Of a DNA stretch of 64,000 nucleotides, positions 45,769-59,134 are shown piece after piece. Location: assembly GCA_021234535.1 (NCBI GenBank), contig CM037843.1, forward strand, positions 6,900,820 through 6,964,819, in the 5' to 3' direction. A model generated the notes under the pieces. It searched no databases and was not told where the DNA came from. It saw only the letters and a list, made by a program, of their open reading frames with translations. The position numbers and the translations under genes are program-made. Numbering within the stretch: position 1 is the first letter of the stretch; every line of letters starts with the position of its first letter. The DNA is from Stichopus chloronotus. Lineage: Eukaryota; Echinodermata; Holothuroidea; Aspidochirotida; Stichopodidae.

Positions 45769-48700
45769 TTTCTCAGCTTTGGTGTCACTTTCAGGGGATG
45801 ATTCAAAGCCACAGCAGCAAATATCGTTATCAGTGATTCAGTTGGATACGCCTCTTCTAAGTTCTGTAATAACTGTCATATGCTCGTAAAGTGCACTATA
45901 GTATAGAGTTTGTTCTAATGTTAACACTGGCCTGAATGCAAACACAATGATAAAAAGAATGAACACTTTTCCTCCTTGATGGGGTGCCAGACTGTGTTAC
46001 ATCAATCATGAGTCGGCTGTCCGCCCTTCTCCGTACAAGCTACTACTACTAACATTAATAACATGAAAATTCGTCGACGGTGTTCAGTGCGTTGACGCCA
46101 CACAGTGATACTGACAGTGCACAAAAATGACACAGAGTAGGATGTGATAAAGTTGACGACGCACAGATGTGTCACCTGACATATATGTATACACAGCCTG
46201 TACATGTAACGATATCTCTATGAGCGAATTCAAAACATGGAAATGAAGACAATCTACCCAGGGAAAGATGTGACACAGCGTTGATTTACCATGTACGAGC
46301 ATCAGAGAGTATTTATTGACTCTTAGACGGGCATCAGAGACGGTCATTGGTACAGCGCCCCCTTAAATTGGTGGTGAAATTCAGAGCCTTGGTGATATAC
46401 ATACACGATATGCTATTTGGTTCAGATCAAAGATCATTTGAGGTCAACATGAGTCAATTTGCAGAAAACATGTAAACGCAACATCTTCCCGAAAAGGAGA
46501 AGCTGAGATAAAGCTTAGTCTGAATTGTCATCAGCCAAAAAGCGTGTAGAAGTATCAAGGACAGCAATAACGGGGAGTCGAGAGTGATTTTTTTTTTTTA
46601 AATATCCTACGCAACACCTGACAAACCTTTAATTTCAATGGGATACAAGATCAAAGTGTCCATCCATTTAGGTACGATGAGAAAGAGAAACCCTCATTTG
46701 GTATTATTCAACAAAAAGTTGGTCACCACTTGTCGGTCCCAGTTCTGCGAAATGTCATTCGTTGAGACTTTGCAGTAGGCGTAAATGTAGGAGAACGGGT
46801 CACGTAACCTGGTTGCAGATAGACTGCATAGTCAAAGATTGTTCAATTGCAACACTCACGTTAGCAATATCCGTGTTGTCAATGAAAATGCTTTGAAACC
46901 CCCTTCAAGGCTTGAAAAACAAAAGCATTCCCTAGAGAGTGAACAAAAATCTAAGCAAATAAAAGCGAAGGAGACAATAAAAATTATAACCTATATTTTT
47001 TTACAAAGAATTATTTTGCATATACATATAAAATGTTGTCATCATGGAACTTCTTAACTGTGATTCGTTCAGTTCTAAAGCATAGTTATCCCGCCCACGG
47101 GATGGACGTTTGTCTAAGAGTGCTTTATTTGTTGCTTTGGGAAGCACTTAGATGTTCCGTAGATTGGCTATGATGTTCTGAAACATGGTAGGCATGTTCT
47201 CAATTTCTAAGGTTGCACTTTAATGAATATTAAGAGAAATTGTTTTCTTTTTGTTGAATAATTTTTCTCAATTAACGGTACTGAAGACAGACTAAAAACA
47301 CAAAATGAAAACTTCAGATTGTTTACACAAGGTCTTACATGAAAATGAAACATGATATGTGCTCCAAATTTGAAAAGTTGCAAATTTATGAGTATTTGGG
47401 GCGAAAATATGATATTTTGGATTCTAAGAATAATTTCCTAAGCAATAGTAGTTAAAACAGGCTAAAATTACAGAACTTGAAACTTCAGACCGTGTAAACA
47501 GGGTTTTAAGATGACAATGAAACAGAATACACAAGTTCCAAATTTCAAATGTTGCACATTAAAAGCATTTGGGGGAAATATGGAAAAAAAAAGAAAACTT
47601 GATTGATTGATTGCTGAGAATAATTTTCCCTAGCAACAGTAGTTAAAGCAAACTAAGAACACAAAACGAAAACTTTAAATTGTTTAAATAGGGTTCACAT
47701 GAAAATGATACATCATTGCCACTGTCAAAAGTTTCCCATTTATGAGCACTACTTGGGACAATACGATGTTTTGATTACTAACGATAATTTTGTCTAACAA
47801 CAGTATAGTTACAGCAGACTAAAAACATATATTTTTTCATATCCACAGCTTTTAACATTATGGTCACTTGTTTGGGGTTTGGGGCACCAAAAAAATGGCA
47901 TGCGAAGATCATATTAAACCATTCAGTAGTACCACCAACAAATATTGCCACTAGCTTCTTCGCCTCAAACTGATGGGCTCCAGAAGATAGATTTTTTTCA
48001 AAGTTAGGTGAAAAGTCGTGGGAAAAAAAAATAATTTTAAGAATTCTCTGAGAAAACTTATTTTTCGAGAAGGCGACCGCCCTGCCTTTTCTGCCTATTG
48101 TTTATGTGTCCATCAATAATGGCTTAAAGAATACAATTTTCTAAAAGCCAAACACAACGTTTTCCTTTACGACGGTGTTTAGTAAAGGGTCAACTCTTAT
48201 CGTTTCAAGGAACGGATCCATGCAGGAGTATGGGGGGGGGGGGGGTGCCGTGACTGCACGTGCATCCCCAAAATTTCCAGGTCTAAACATTTCACACACT
48301 TATTAATACACCCTGCAGTGTGCCATGGATTTGTCAGCCTTTAATGTACTATCAAAGACATTGCACTACTGCTCTCTTCGTCACGGCTTTGATATATAGC
48401 AGATACTTCTAATTAAACTGAGGATATCCAAGTCCCGTCCCACTGCGGACAGTCTCCGAGTTGTGCTATGGTGGTATACATATTCCGAGACGTTCGGTGG
48501 CATTTATTCCTCTTTATAATGCCTGTAGTAGGTTCTCTGCGGGCGCACCGTAACTGAGGCTTGTAACCCATATTTTCTAAAGATAACTATTTACTTGAGA
48601 ATGCTCAGCGCAGAGCTGCTAGATTGATTAGTGCCTTCATGAGATTAGTGCCTGTATGGGCTTTTTTCAGGGTCCTTGATGGGGACTTAATTGTCCCTCC

Positions 48701-51700
48701 TGATCCTTTTTCTTTTTTCTACTAAACTAAACGCTGTCTCTTGTTTGCGTTTGGCCATTTTCTTCTCGGTGTTCAAGTTTTGTAAACGGTTTTTCCAACT
48801 TTTTCTACGATCTGTGACGAGCCGTAGAGTGAGGGTGCAGTTGAGACTCATTTTTTGCGCGTTCTGATCAAGTTTTACGAAGTTTTCCTGTTCTGTCAAG
48901 GCCTCCTATAGATGAAACGTGAACGTCGAGTAGCTTTGAAGAGCGTTTGTGGCCATGGTATTAAAAGGTCTCAAAAGGAATAGCAACCACTATGTCCTGA
49001 GAGCTCCAGTATCATTTAACATTACTACTTAAAAGTACCGATATGTATATTTCACTAACTAAAAAAAAACCATTTTCACATAAAAAGTTGACTCTCCGAT
49101 ATAACGTCTGTATGGGACAAACTCATGTTTACATGGCGTTTAAAATCAATCGGCTTTATAGTTTCTTCGTTACGTTGGATAGTGTTCAAACGCTTACCCT
49201 AAATTTTCATTTTCTTACTTTTCATACCTTTCAAGAAGATACTTCTCTTCAGTAGTGTTACTACATCAAGTGTCACTCGTTAATAAAAATCATAAGCCAC
49301 TGCAGACACTGGCCAACGAAATTTAATATAATCTGATGGTGAAACGTTGGTCTACTTTTCATCTACAGTCGGATTTATCAAATGTCGAATTTGAATTTTG
49401 GAGTTTCTCTAATTATATTTTTGGACAACTCTATTTTAATTCCATTCTGTATTTCTAACTTAACCCAGTGTATATCTCTAATTTATGTAGGCCTAATTCG
49501 AGATATTTATTTAATTTATTTCGCTATATCTGGAATTTTTTTTCTCGGTGTCTTAAAATTAGTTTTGGAAATCTTAAACTTAACTTAAAGATATCTACAG
49601 TTCAGTTTGGAATATTACAGACCTTAGTCAAGAGGCGACGACGGGGTCTGGAAGGAAAGTATATTGGCTTCTGGAAGATTACACAGCAGTGCCCCTTTGA
49701 GTCTCTCTCTAGTTAGGACTCAACCCCCCCCCCCCCTCTCACACACACACACAGCTCATCGTGAACGCAGCTAAACAAAAACTTAAAAGAACTGAGAAAA
49801 CTTAGCAAGACCTCGAAGAGAAGAAATCTGACCCCGCAATCCACTTTAAGCAAACATTTAGCTGCGATGCCCTGGAACATAGTGTAAACCTCACTTTTTG
49901 TTTAAGTAGTATGTTGTGATGTCTAAACTGTTAATACCTTTAAGAATAACAGGTATTTCTAGCATGTGTAAGAGATTCTATTTTTTTTTTTAGTTTTTTA
50001 GTTCTTAGTTGGTTTAGGGTTGCCGGTCACACCGGCTTTCTCAGGGTCTCCTCGTGAGGACATTGTCCGTTCTGACACTTTCTCTCTAAATTACACTAAA
50101 TTAAAGTGTGGTTATCCACAGGTAAATTGCCTGTACGCTAGGCGCCACTGTGGTCTACTTTCAAGACTGGGAAGTGGCTCCTCTACCAAATCGAACTCAC
50201 TCGGTAAAATCTTGCCGACCTCCCTGTAATCCTCTGTCAGTTTTCCGAAGAAGTTTGGGAGGCAGAGACACCCACAACTTCTCATTCAACTTCTTCATTC
50301 TTATTCTTTAATCTTATTACGTGTGATACACTGTAGAATCAAGGAGGGCACTTTTTGCCAACTTGGGTCGTATCGTGAAATTGCAGAGGTCAGTATACCC
50401 AAATAACTCCCGAACGGGATATTCGTAGATGAACTGTGAACGTCACCGTGGTCGAATTTGTGGTAGCATACCCTATGTAGAAGTTGGAGATCCCTCCGCA
50501 TTTTGTTCGCCGTCGGTGAAAGTCCCTATTAGTGACATTTAGGCAACTTTTTTGGTACTTTACCCTTTGAGATGGGTTCTTTTGTGGATTGAATATTGAA
50601 GAAGGCGAGTTGAGGTATACAAGGTGCGAAAATGGTTCCAATTGAAGGAATCATGGAAAAGTTATGGACTTTTGGGTGGCGGAGCGGTACCATTCGAGGC
50701 GATGTGTGATTTGCCCCAGTGACAAGGTCTGGTAACTTGGACGGCCTCTAGCAGAAAATCTAACCAGCTAAGGTTGGGAAAATTGAAAAAGCCATGCATG
50801 AATGGCCAATGTGTCACCTTTCTAAAGAGTGGTAGCTTATATCTGTTGAAACTTCTACAAGGCTTGAGAGACCACATTACTTTTGCGATTTAGTGTGTAA
50901 GTCAATTGGGAAGTTAATAGGGGTATGCTACCTTGTTGTTTAGACGTTTTCATAAGTTCACAGTTCTCGTAAAGTTTACAAAATATGTTTGGTGTGTATT
51001 CTTTTGGACATCGCAGGCTTGAGACGATAACACCTAAGCGTGATCGATCACGATACACAATCACTATTATGATTACAGTTAAAATAAAAGTAATCGAATA
51101 CGGTCACTGCATTGCAATGTAATTACAATTTCAGTCGTGATTGCGTTTTGTAAGTTACTTACACCTATATGTGTAAGTATATCTCTAGATAATGATAAAA
51201 GAAAAAAAAAACGTAAAAAGACACACAGACAACTCATCAAGTAATCTGTTATTCTGATTTGTAACACCATTTCTATTTAGCCAACGTCAGTGTTGCGGCA
51301 AGGAGATTTTGGGGGACGGCCTTCGAATCAAGGGAAAATTACTGCTGGCCGTGAACTCCCTTGGTGAAGTAGAGAACACCCATGAAAAAAAAGCCCCTTC
51401 CTTACTAAAGTTTGGCTAGGCTGAAAATATTCACAATAGGTTACTGCCATTTCAAATAGAGCAAAAATACTGTGTTTGTGGCACCATCTCAATCTCTCAA
51501 TTATCAAAACTTTCTGGAGGTGAGGTTGAATCTTTCCACTGGAAATACACTCCGGGCGATAACTTTTTGATCACTTGTTTCTTCCCCCTCTGTTAAAAAT
51601 CTGTGGAGAACGCTGTAAATATATATTTCTCATGAGTCCAATGTTACAAGCACTATACAAGTTACATGCATATGCCACACAAAGTTGCAGCGGCATTAAG

Positions 51701-52732
51701 GCACCAAACTGCTCCAGCAGAAGTCAGATCTTCTAGGCTGAATGCACGTGGAAGTATTTTGCAAAGAAGCTGTTGATTGAATTTGATTCGGATTAGATGT
51801 TGTATTTAGTCAGGATGGCAGTTGCTGTTTCCGTCGGGAAGTGTAACAATGTTGCGTTCATGTTGGGGAATCAGTGAGTGGACAAAACGAGGAAGGAGTA
51901 AAACCAAAGGCCTTGCTTTTATGAAACACAGAACCAAGTCCACCAAAATGGGGATCATTAATTCCTTTGCGATTCTCACTCAGCCTCCGGGCTGTCCTGG
52001 TAAAGCATCAAAGAATTTAAACTAAGTCAACTACAGCATAGTCACTCAAGCAGAAAAAAAAATTAAAGTTGTTAAATCACTTCTGTTTCTTTCCCACATC
52101 TTTCTTACATTCAACATCATTGAAATCATAATTAAAATACTATTGCAATTATTAAGTGTCATCATGATTACGATTATGCATGTCACTTTTCAATTTTCAC
52201 AAAAGGAATCTATAAGAAGTACTTACAAAATGTGATCGATTATGACTACGATTACCCCAAGCCTGTTTGGACATGTCTTGTTTGGATTTGACTGATGCCA
52301 GTAGCATATAAGCAGTGAAAAAAAGAGAGCAAAACGTGGAAAATTTAAAGAGGCTCATTGAGTTGTTTGGTGAAATTCACTCAATTTTTCTAAACCGGTC
52401 AAGTTTCCTTCACATACTAATGACAAACAGTCAAACTAAAAGGATCCCAAAGTTTTACATACGTTGGAACAATAATGAGTGAGTAACCAACGATTAAATT
52501 TGGTTTTTGAAACTTTGTGACCAGACATTTTCACATTAGTACTACATTCACATGCACACAATCAGAGCAAGTAACGGTCAAAAAATGAAAAATGTGACAG
52601 TTTTCATACAACTATTGGGTGTGAAACTTGATTAATTATGCTAATTGTGAGTATTGTCATGTGTTTATACCCTTCAAAATCACCGCAATCTTTACTGATA
52701 TCAACTCAATGAGCCCCTTTAATTCAGCTCAG
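45769..52732. other. upstream of TMEM179 and following intergenic DNA
   Basis: The TMEM179-family promoter should lie just above 45768; no TATA box was assigned. A ~175-bp tandem repeat sits at 47250-47840. From 48.1 to 51 kb the sequence has short unlinked frames, including a lysine/arginine-rich one at 48899-48687 (minus), that may be remains of an old element. No gene is supported. Confidence 0.5.
47250..47840. repeat. diverged ~175-bp tandem repeat, 3-4 copies
   Basis: Units begin GAATAATTTTTCTCAATTAA (about 47256), AGAATAATTTCCTAAGCAA (about 47427), GAATAATTTTCCCTAGCAA (about 47615) and ATAATTTTGTCTAACAAC (about 47782). Each has GTAGTTAAA.CA..CTAAAA and ACATGAAAATGA.ACA downstream. Confidence 0.75.
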
Positions 52733-52875
52733 AATGAACAATTAGAAGAATCAACAAAGAAAGACGTTCTTCAGACGGAATATGTGCAAGGAAACTTTAA
52801 GTACCCTGGTGACAAAATGTGTAGAGCCACACTCATTGAATGTCTGGAGAATCAGGTGTCTGCCAGTCGAGACGG
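52733..52875 (+). CDS. candidate internal coding exon of an unrecognised gene
   Basis: An AAT-phased frame is open from an acceptor-like TTTAATTCAGCTCAG to a strong donor GG|GTGAGTGAG. It encodes NEQLEESTKKDVLQTEY, then FKYPGDKMCRATLIECLE and NQVSASRD. Charge pattern and codon mix look protein-like, and an ATG lies in frame upstream at 52628. No family was recognised and no compatible neighbouring exon was joined. It may instead be chance. Confidence 0.35.
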
Positions 52876-52887
52876 GTGAGTGAGACG

Positions 52888-53144
52888 TTAAAGGCTGTAT
52901 TGCATCACCCTAAGCTATATTTTTACCTCCCTGAAAGTAAAATTCTCAACTGGTTCTAAGTTACAGTACTCTTAGATTGCCAGCAAATTCGAAAGATGCA
53001 GAGCAGCTCGTATTACACAGTGTATACAGGGATCCATTGTTCTGATTACACAGGTGGAGGAATGTAAGACAGGCTGAGGGAGGGACTAGAGGTAGGTGGT
53101 TGGGAGAATTGGAACTGTCTGGGGTGATGCATTACAGCCTTTAA
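52888..53144. mobile_element. piggyBac-like MITE, copy 2 (best TIRs)
   Basis: TTAA flanks at 52888-52891 and 53141-53144. Termini AGGCTGTATTGCATCACCC and GGGGTGATGCATTACAGCCT form an inverted repeat of about 20 bp with one to two mismatches. 257 bp including both TTAA. TTAA target duplication is the piggyBac superfamily hallmark. Confidence 0.88.
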
Positions 53145-53875
53145 CTAAGCGTTAACGAGGATAATTCATTCGAATGAATTATCTTAGAGCGTTAATTGAA
53201 ACAGCGCCCTCAATTTTTGCGTTGTCGCTGGATTTTGCAAAGGTTGCAAGTAGTGGCACGAAAACGGGAGGATAAGTTTTGTTAATTCGCATCAAACTCT
53301 TAATCCTGTGGATCATTGGCTTAAATCTCGTTCATATCAAAAATTCGTTTTATTCGCACCAAATCATTTGGTTGCAGTGTTTGAATGATCGCTACCCATA
53401 GACAAATCCGCAGTTTTTTCGAAAAGTCTCACATCCATGATGAGTAGAATAAGTTGTTCACTTTGTTAGTTGTTGACTATTAAATAAAGCTAATTGAACG
53501 TAACGTGGCGAACTAAGCTAAATATGTGCCAAACTACCCCGACAATCTTGCCCTCATATTTTTACACCGGTTTTCGTTTGGCATCCGGGTGTGGTTTATT
53601 ACGATGCCCCTATCATGTGGTTAAAACAAAAGAAAAAAAACTCAGTAATGGAAGACACTCAACAAGACACAATAGTTCATCCCCATGTTAGCAAGTATCA
53701 TGGCATACATGGCAATCACTGACTTTTCAGAACTATATGGATACTCGTTCTGATGTTATCTGGCACACCTTCCAGACATATAGTATTGCAGCTTATTCAA
53801 CCAACTTTCAAATGGTATAGCCTAGTTTGCGCGAAAACTAGATGATTCGTGAAGTTTTTCATGCGCTCATCGAAT

Positions 53876-54132
53876 TTAAAGGCTGTATTGCATCACCCTA
53901 AGCTATATTTTTACTTCCAGGAAAGCAAAATTCTCAACTGGTTCAAAGTTACTGTACTCTTTGATTGACAGCAAATTCGAAAGATGCAGAGCAGCTCGTA
54001 TTACACAGCGTACACAGGGATCCATTGTTTTGATTACACATGTGGAGCAATTTAAGACAGGCTGAGGGAGGGACTAGACGTTGGTGGTTGGGAGAATTGA
54101 AACTGTCTGGGGTGATGAGTTTTTGTCTTTAA
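53876..54132. mobile_element. piggyBac-like MITE, copy 3
   Basis: TTAA flanks at 53876-53879 and 54129-54132; also exactly 257 bp. Highly similar to copy 2 and in the same orientation 732 bp downstream. The right TIR shares the GAGTTTTTG variant with copy 1. Confidence 0.87.
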
Positions 54133-55295
54133 GGGGCAAATGCAGTCACCACATACTGAATTCGTATAACCTCGTATACTGATTCATGACTGGGTGCTTT
54201 TCATTTGGCCTGTGTCGGTGATGTAGATTTTGTTGTTGAATTGCTTAATTTTGCAGCGTAACAGCTTGTTTATGCAGTACCGATATTCAGCAGCAACAGC
54301 GTAAAAAACACTAGAAAAATGAGAAGATAATTGCAAGATTTTTATATTTTTCAAAATGAAGTAAAGGCGACTACTTATTTCCCTTTAATGTATGATTTTT
54401 TCGTTCGTTCTTCCTCGTAGTATTTTCTTTTTCATAAAACAGTTGCAAAAAAAAAAAAAAAATACGTATATATCACGACAAAACAGAGACAGAGAGACCA
54501 CTATCTGTGCGGAACGCCAATCATCAATTGAGGCGGAGAGTGCAGAAAATTTTGAAAAGTCAGGGCTTTTCAGATGGCCGAAAATGGCATTTCTTAGGCT
54601 TGTATAACCAGTCGTTATTTTGCGACTTTCGTTTACGATAAAATATTCACTTCGATGAAACACGAGCAAATTGCAAAATAACCAGATCATGGTAATTAAA
54701 AGTATAAAGCTGATCACTGGAAAATTAGCTCTTTTGTCATGCTCATTCTACAACATGAAACCGAACAAAAAAAAAGTTATCCTAATTGTTTTTACTTTTT
54801 TAATTTATTTTTTGGATATTTTTAATATGTTATTAATTTCAGTTCCGCAGCACTGCAGGCTAACTAATATATTGTAGCAATTTGGATGCGGAAGCTATCA
54901 TCGTGAGCTGGGGGATGCTAAGTTTGAGTCATGTGAGGTTTTGTCCGGAGACTATCCGTAAGGGGACCCCACCATCCGTTGGCGTCGGCAGCGAACTAGC
55001 AAATTTTCTCCAAATTTTCTGCTCAGATAGTCGGAAAAAGCACTTTCCAGCCATTCTGCTAGCGACACATCACTGTTTTCAGTTCAAAAGTTTAAGTTGC
55101 ACTTTGACTAAGTTAAGTTGACGACTAAGACTAAGTTAGATTTGACGAAGGACTGATTCACGTCCTCATGAAGGAACAGATTTAGTGAAAAAATGTAATT
55201 TTTGTAGGTCGGACATTGTGGGGAGGACATGGTCCAGGCCCTCCATCCACCGCGTTACACCGGTGATCCGGTCGCACACCAACTCGAAACCTGGT

Positions 55296-55346
55296 TGGTT
55301 TATCAGGCGATAATCAAAGTTTCTCTAAGACAAACTTGGATTATCG
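55296..55346. repeat. imperfect stem-loop
   Basis: GGTTTATCAGGCGATAATC and AAAGTTT on the left face AAACTTGGATTATCGATCG and ATAAACC on the right, about 26-bp arms with several mismatches around a ~9-base loop. Confidence 0.6.
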
Positions 55347-55480
55347 ATCGATAAACCAATGTTATCGGTTGAAAGACTTTGATTATAGTTCAATCTAGTT
55401 TCTCAATCGATAGTCTTGGTTTAATTGTTATTCATTTTGCTTGCCACTAACGTATGGGTTGTGTAGGTATCTGACATGTA

Positions 55481-56064
55481 CAGTAAGTACCCCTAGAATG
55501 CCACATCCCCTAAAATGACGCACCGCTCGATATTGCTGAAACTGTATTACTTCAGACAATCTAACCTATGAAAGTAGAACGACATAATTCCTTCAGCATA
55601 GTATGTTGCTGGTGAAGCCTGTCACGATATCTGGTTCTTTGATGAAGGTTTTTACACCCTTGCCTACAGGCGACGCTTATAGTACCCTGATTTGTGTCTT
55701 CAACAAACCAACCCGGAAGACACCTCAAAATACCACCATGTCTCCAAAATGATGATCCACCTGCTAGACATAAGTTTACAGGATACATATAGCTCATGGA
55801 TAATGCCACTTTGGCATTTGACTTTGCGTACGATTCCACAAAAGTTACCAGATGTCAATTTAGGTGCATGAAATACTTCTAATACAGACGTCCTGTGTTC
55901 ATTTTTAAAATGAGAAGAGCCAGCACAGAAAATTTTCTTCATATTAGTACATTTGTTAGGTAGTGGTTGCACTAAAACCCATGTAAATGAGTGTTTTGGA
56001 TTTTCACCAACTTCCTTATCATCGATCAAATCGTGGGTGCGTCATTTTTGGTGCAACCATGCTA
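55481..56064. mobile_element. ~0.6-kb TIR element, copy 1
   Basis: Starts CAGTAAGTACCCCTAG. An inner terminal motif CTAAAATGACGCACC is matched inverted near the right end (GGTGCGTCATTTTTGG), before GTGCAACCATGCTA. It is collinear with the copy at 56551-57189, about 1.07 kb away. No intact ORF; short related minus-strand frames share HGG(I/V)LR..PG.FVE. Confidence 0.7.
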
Positions 56065-56550
56065 TCTCAAAAACATTCTGGAGTATAAGTGCATTGCACC
56101 GTGACCCAAAATCATGTGTGTGCAGCTTGTGTGCGTGTTTTGGGATGATGATGACGTCATGGCTTTTTGTTTGCACTATTTCAAGCCCAGTGATACAGTT
56201 AGTGTTGTGATGTGTGAAGGTTTCTTCATTGTGTGATATGTGTGCCGACTACACATACTTGTAACATAATTTATACGACAAGAGTGTGTACCACAACGTT
56301 GTCTATACAGTATCTCTGTTGCCTGGTGAGGATCAATGCTCCGCTGAATTTCTGGTAAAATGTTTTTGCTGTTTGAAGTTTCTTCATCATTTTTCTGAAT
56401 GCTAGTTAATCGATTTTGTCATCTAGGCCTAGAGTTGGTTGTAGTTAATCCAACTTCTATGCATTATTTTTCTGTGCCAAATCAACCAAAGCTAGTATTA
56501 TGAGTAACTAGCGTTACGTTAGGTTAGGCTAACTTAGTTAATGCCGTCGC

Positions 56551-57189
56551 CAGTAAGTACACCTAGGCCTAACTTAGAATGACACATCCATCCACTAGTG
56601 CTAGAATGACGCACCCCTAGCTACTGCTGAAACTGTGTTACTTCAGACAACTGTAGAACCTATTTTAATGAAAGCAGGATGACATTACTTCTTAAACATA
56701 TCATGTCGCTGATGAAGCCTGTCACATCTCTGGTTTTGATGGTTTTTCAACCCTTGCCTTTGTTGTAAACTTGTAGCCTATCCTAATTTGAAATGTCACT
56801 TCTACAAAACAACCTGGAATACGCCTCAAAACACCACCGTGTCCCCAAATGGTAATCCACCTGCTAGACCTAAGTTTAAATGATACATATACCTTATGGC
56901 TAATGCTACCCTGCCACTGGCCTTTGATTACAATTCCACTAAAGTTACAATGTGTCAACTTTGCTTAAATTTTGTTAAAAATTCTTCTAACACTGCAGAA
57001 ATCTTTGATTCACATTTTGCTCAATTTTAAAATGAGAAGGGCCAGCACAGAAACTGTTTTCATATCATTAAATTTGTGAGACACTGGTTGTACTAAAACC
57101 CCATCTAAATGAGTGTTTTAGATTTTCACTTCATAATCATTGATCAAATCCTACTTCCTAGATGTGTCGTTCTAGGTGCAACCGTGCTA
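56551..57189. mobile_element. ~0.6-kb TIR element, copy 2
   Basis: Starts CAGTAAGTACACCTAG, with CTAGAATGACGCACC near the left and the diverged inverse GATGTGTCGTTCTAGG near the right, before GTGCAACCGTGCTA. Direct orientation relative to copy 1, clearly diverged. Confidence 0.7.
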
Positions 57190-57439
57190 CTTCCTAATAC
57201 TAGCAAGTATTGTGCTAGGCTAGGTTGTTTTCTGATGATGTTATGAATTTGCTGTTCCTTATGCAGTCTACAGATCAAGATAAGAGTAACTGCAGAATAC
57301 CAAAGTCAATTTATGATGAATACTTTCTTAAAATCGCAGTCACAGTGGAATAATCTTGTATGTTACTGTTCATATATAATGGTACTGTGTTCATATAGTA
57401 TGATATCTGATTATGACATCATGTTACATTGCACAAATA

Positions 57440-57920
57440 GAACTTTAGAGCAATAGATCATTCTACCTTGATGAGGAAGATAGTGTCCCAAGCAGAGGCA
57501 TGGTCAATGTGTTACGGTGGAGAAAGACGTGTGATTACTGTATGACCTCATGTTATAGTATATCTCCATCATATCTGGAATATGTTCAAGACAAACTTAA
57601 AATATGTTTTATGTAAATGTATCACATTTACCATTGTCTCTCTGTTATATGCCATTTCTCCAAGTGGATGGAAATAAGCTGTGTCATTTTCGTTGTCAAA
57701 TGAATAGAACTTTGATGATTTAAGCTCGATGAGAAAGACTGTGCCCCAAGTGGAGGTGCAGCTGTGGTGCCAGGGTGAGGAAAGACACATGATTATGATG
57801 TCATGTTACAGTAAATGAATACAGAACTTTGATCATTTAGCTTGATGAGGAAGACTGTGTCCCAAGTAGAGGCACGGTCGCAGTACTACTGTAAGTAAAG
57901 ACGAATGATTGCAAAAAGCA
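57440..57920. repeat. diverged repeats with GATGAGGAAGACTGTGTCCC
   Basis: Units near 57441, 57707 and 57825 share GAACTTT..ATCATT, CTTGATGAGGAAGA, GTGTCCCAAG.AGAGGC and TGATTA. Spacing is irregular. Confidence 0.6.
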
Positions 57921-59134
57921 TAAGGCATAGAACAAACATTAGCTGCACAACGCTTGTTCAGCAAGTGACCAAGACGGCTCTTTAACTGCTTAGTGAATGT
58001 TTGTTCTTTGCCTATAAATTCCTTCTTGCACCCATGCATGGGTGTGGATTAATAGCTAGCCAGGCAGACTGTTCACATCACTCTAGACAACTCACGTTGT
58101 TCTTGCCTGGTTACCTTCGGAATGGCAAGTTTGTATTCAGAACAACTCTGTCTGAGAGTGCTTTTATGCATACATTTGAATGGGGGAAGTGTTTACAAAG
58201 GAGGATATTAATTCTCTTTTATTTTTTTCTTCTTCTATAACTGAATGCATCTGAAAACCAAACTGAAAACAGAATTTTCCGAGCAAGTCCTCAGAAAGTG
58301 GTTGTGTGTGCTGGGGGGGGGGGGGGAAGGGTGCTGGGGGAGGGGAGGTTATGCTCAAGTGGCACCTATCATCACTTACATGTTAGCAAGAAGTGTGAAA
58401 AGCCTATGTGAAGCACCACTCTCAGGTGGTGTGGATCATACGAGAAAATTTTTGGATAGTAATACCCTCTAGAGACAACCAGAAATTCCCTTCCTGTGCT
58501 CTGCAGGCACCCTTTTTACTTTTGTTGCATCCCATAAACTGTTGCTCTAGGCTGTCCTCCCTCCTCTGGCCACTTAGCCCTTACCGCACGTAGCGACTGT
58601 GAACAAACAATGTAACTGAACACTTATGGCACAGTTCCATGGTACTGTGTGTGAAAATGACCAATGGCCATGAATAGTGGGTGTACTGAGTTTTGAGCTC
58701 TGTGAAAGAAATGTTTGACCATCCCCAGCAGGCTCTTCAGCCACATGGGCAGGAAGGGGGGGGGGGGGAGAGATGGCTATGCAGGCTATGTTAGCCCCGA
58801 GATGTACAGTGTATACAATTTGGTATGACAGAGGTTTACAATTGGCAAGTGAAATTTGTTCTGAATATGCAGATTTTATAAATATTAATTAATGTAAAAA
58901 AATATTTTTGGGCCCACCATTTGGGAAGGCATGGTTGCTGTCCCCCCTCCCTCCCTCTCCTTCTTTGGATCAGCCGGCATATATATACCCTGGTAATGGA
59001 GACCTGTGGAACACTGTGAAGTTAAGATCTTGCCTTGGACTAGGAACGAGAGGGTGTAAAACCTCTCTGATAATACAGCTTCCAATCTGGGATACGGCGT
59101 GCTGCCAGATGCTGGTACAGTCAAACACATGCTT

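Noticed and set aside
51806..51870. Possible start exon MAVAVSVGKCNNVAFMLGN with a GTGAGT donor
   Set aside because: Its phase does not join the candidate exon at 52733 and no other partner was found.
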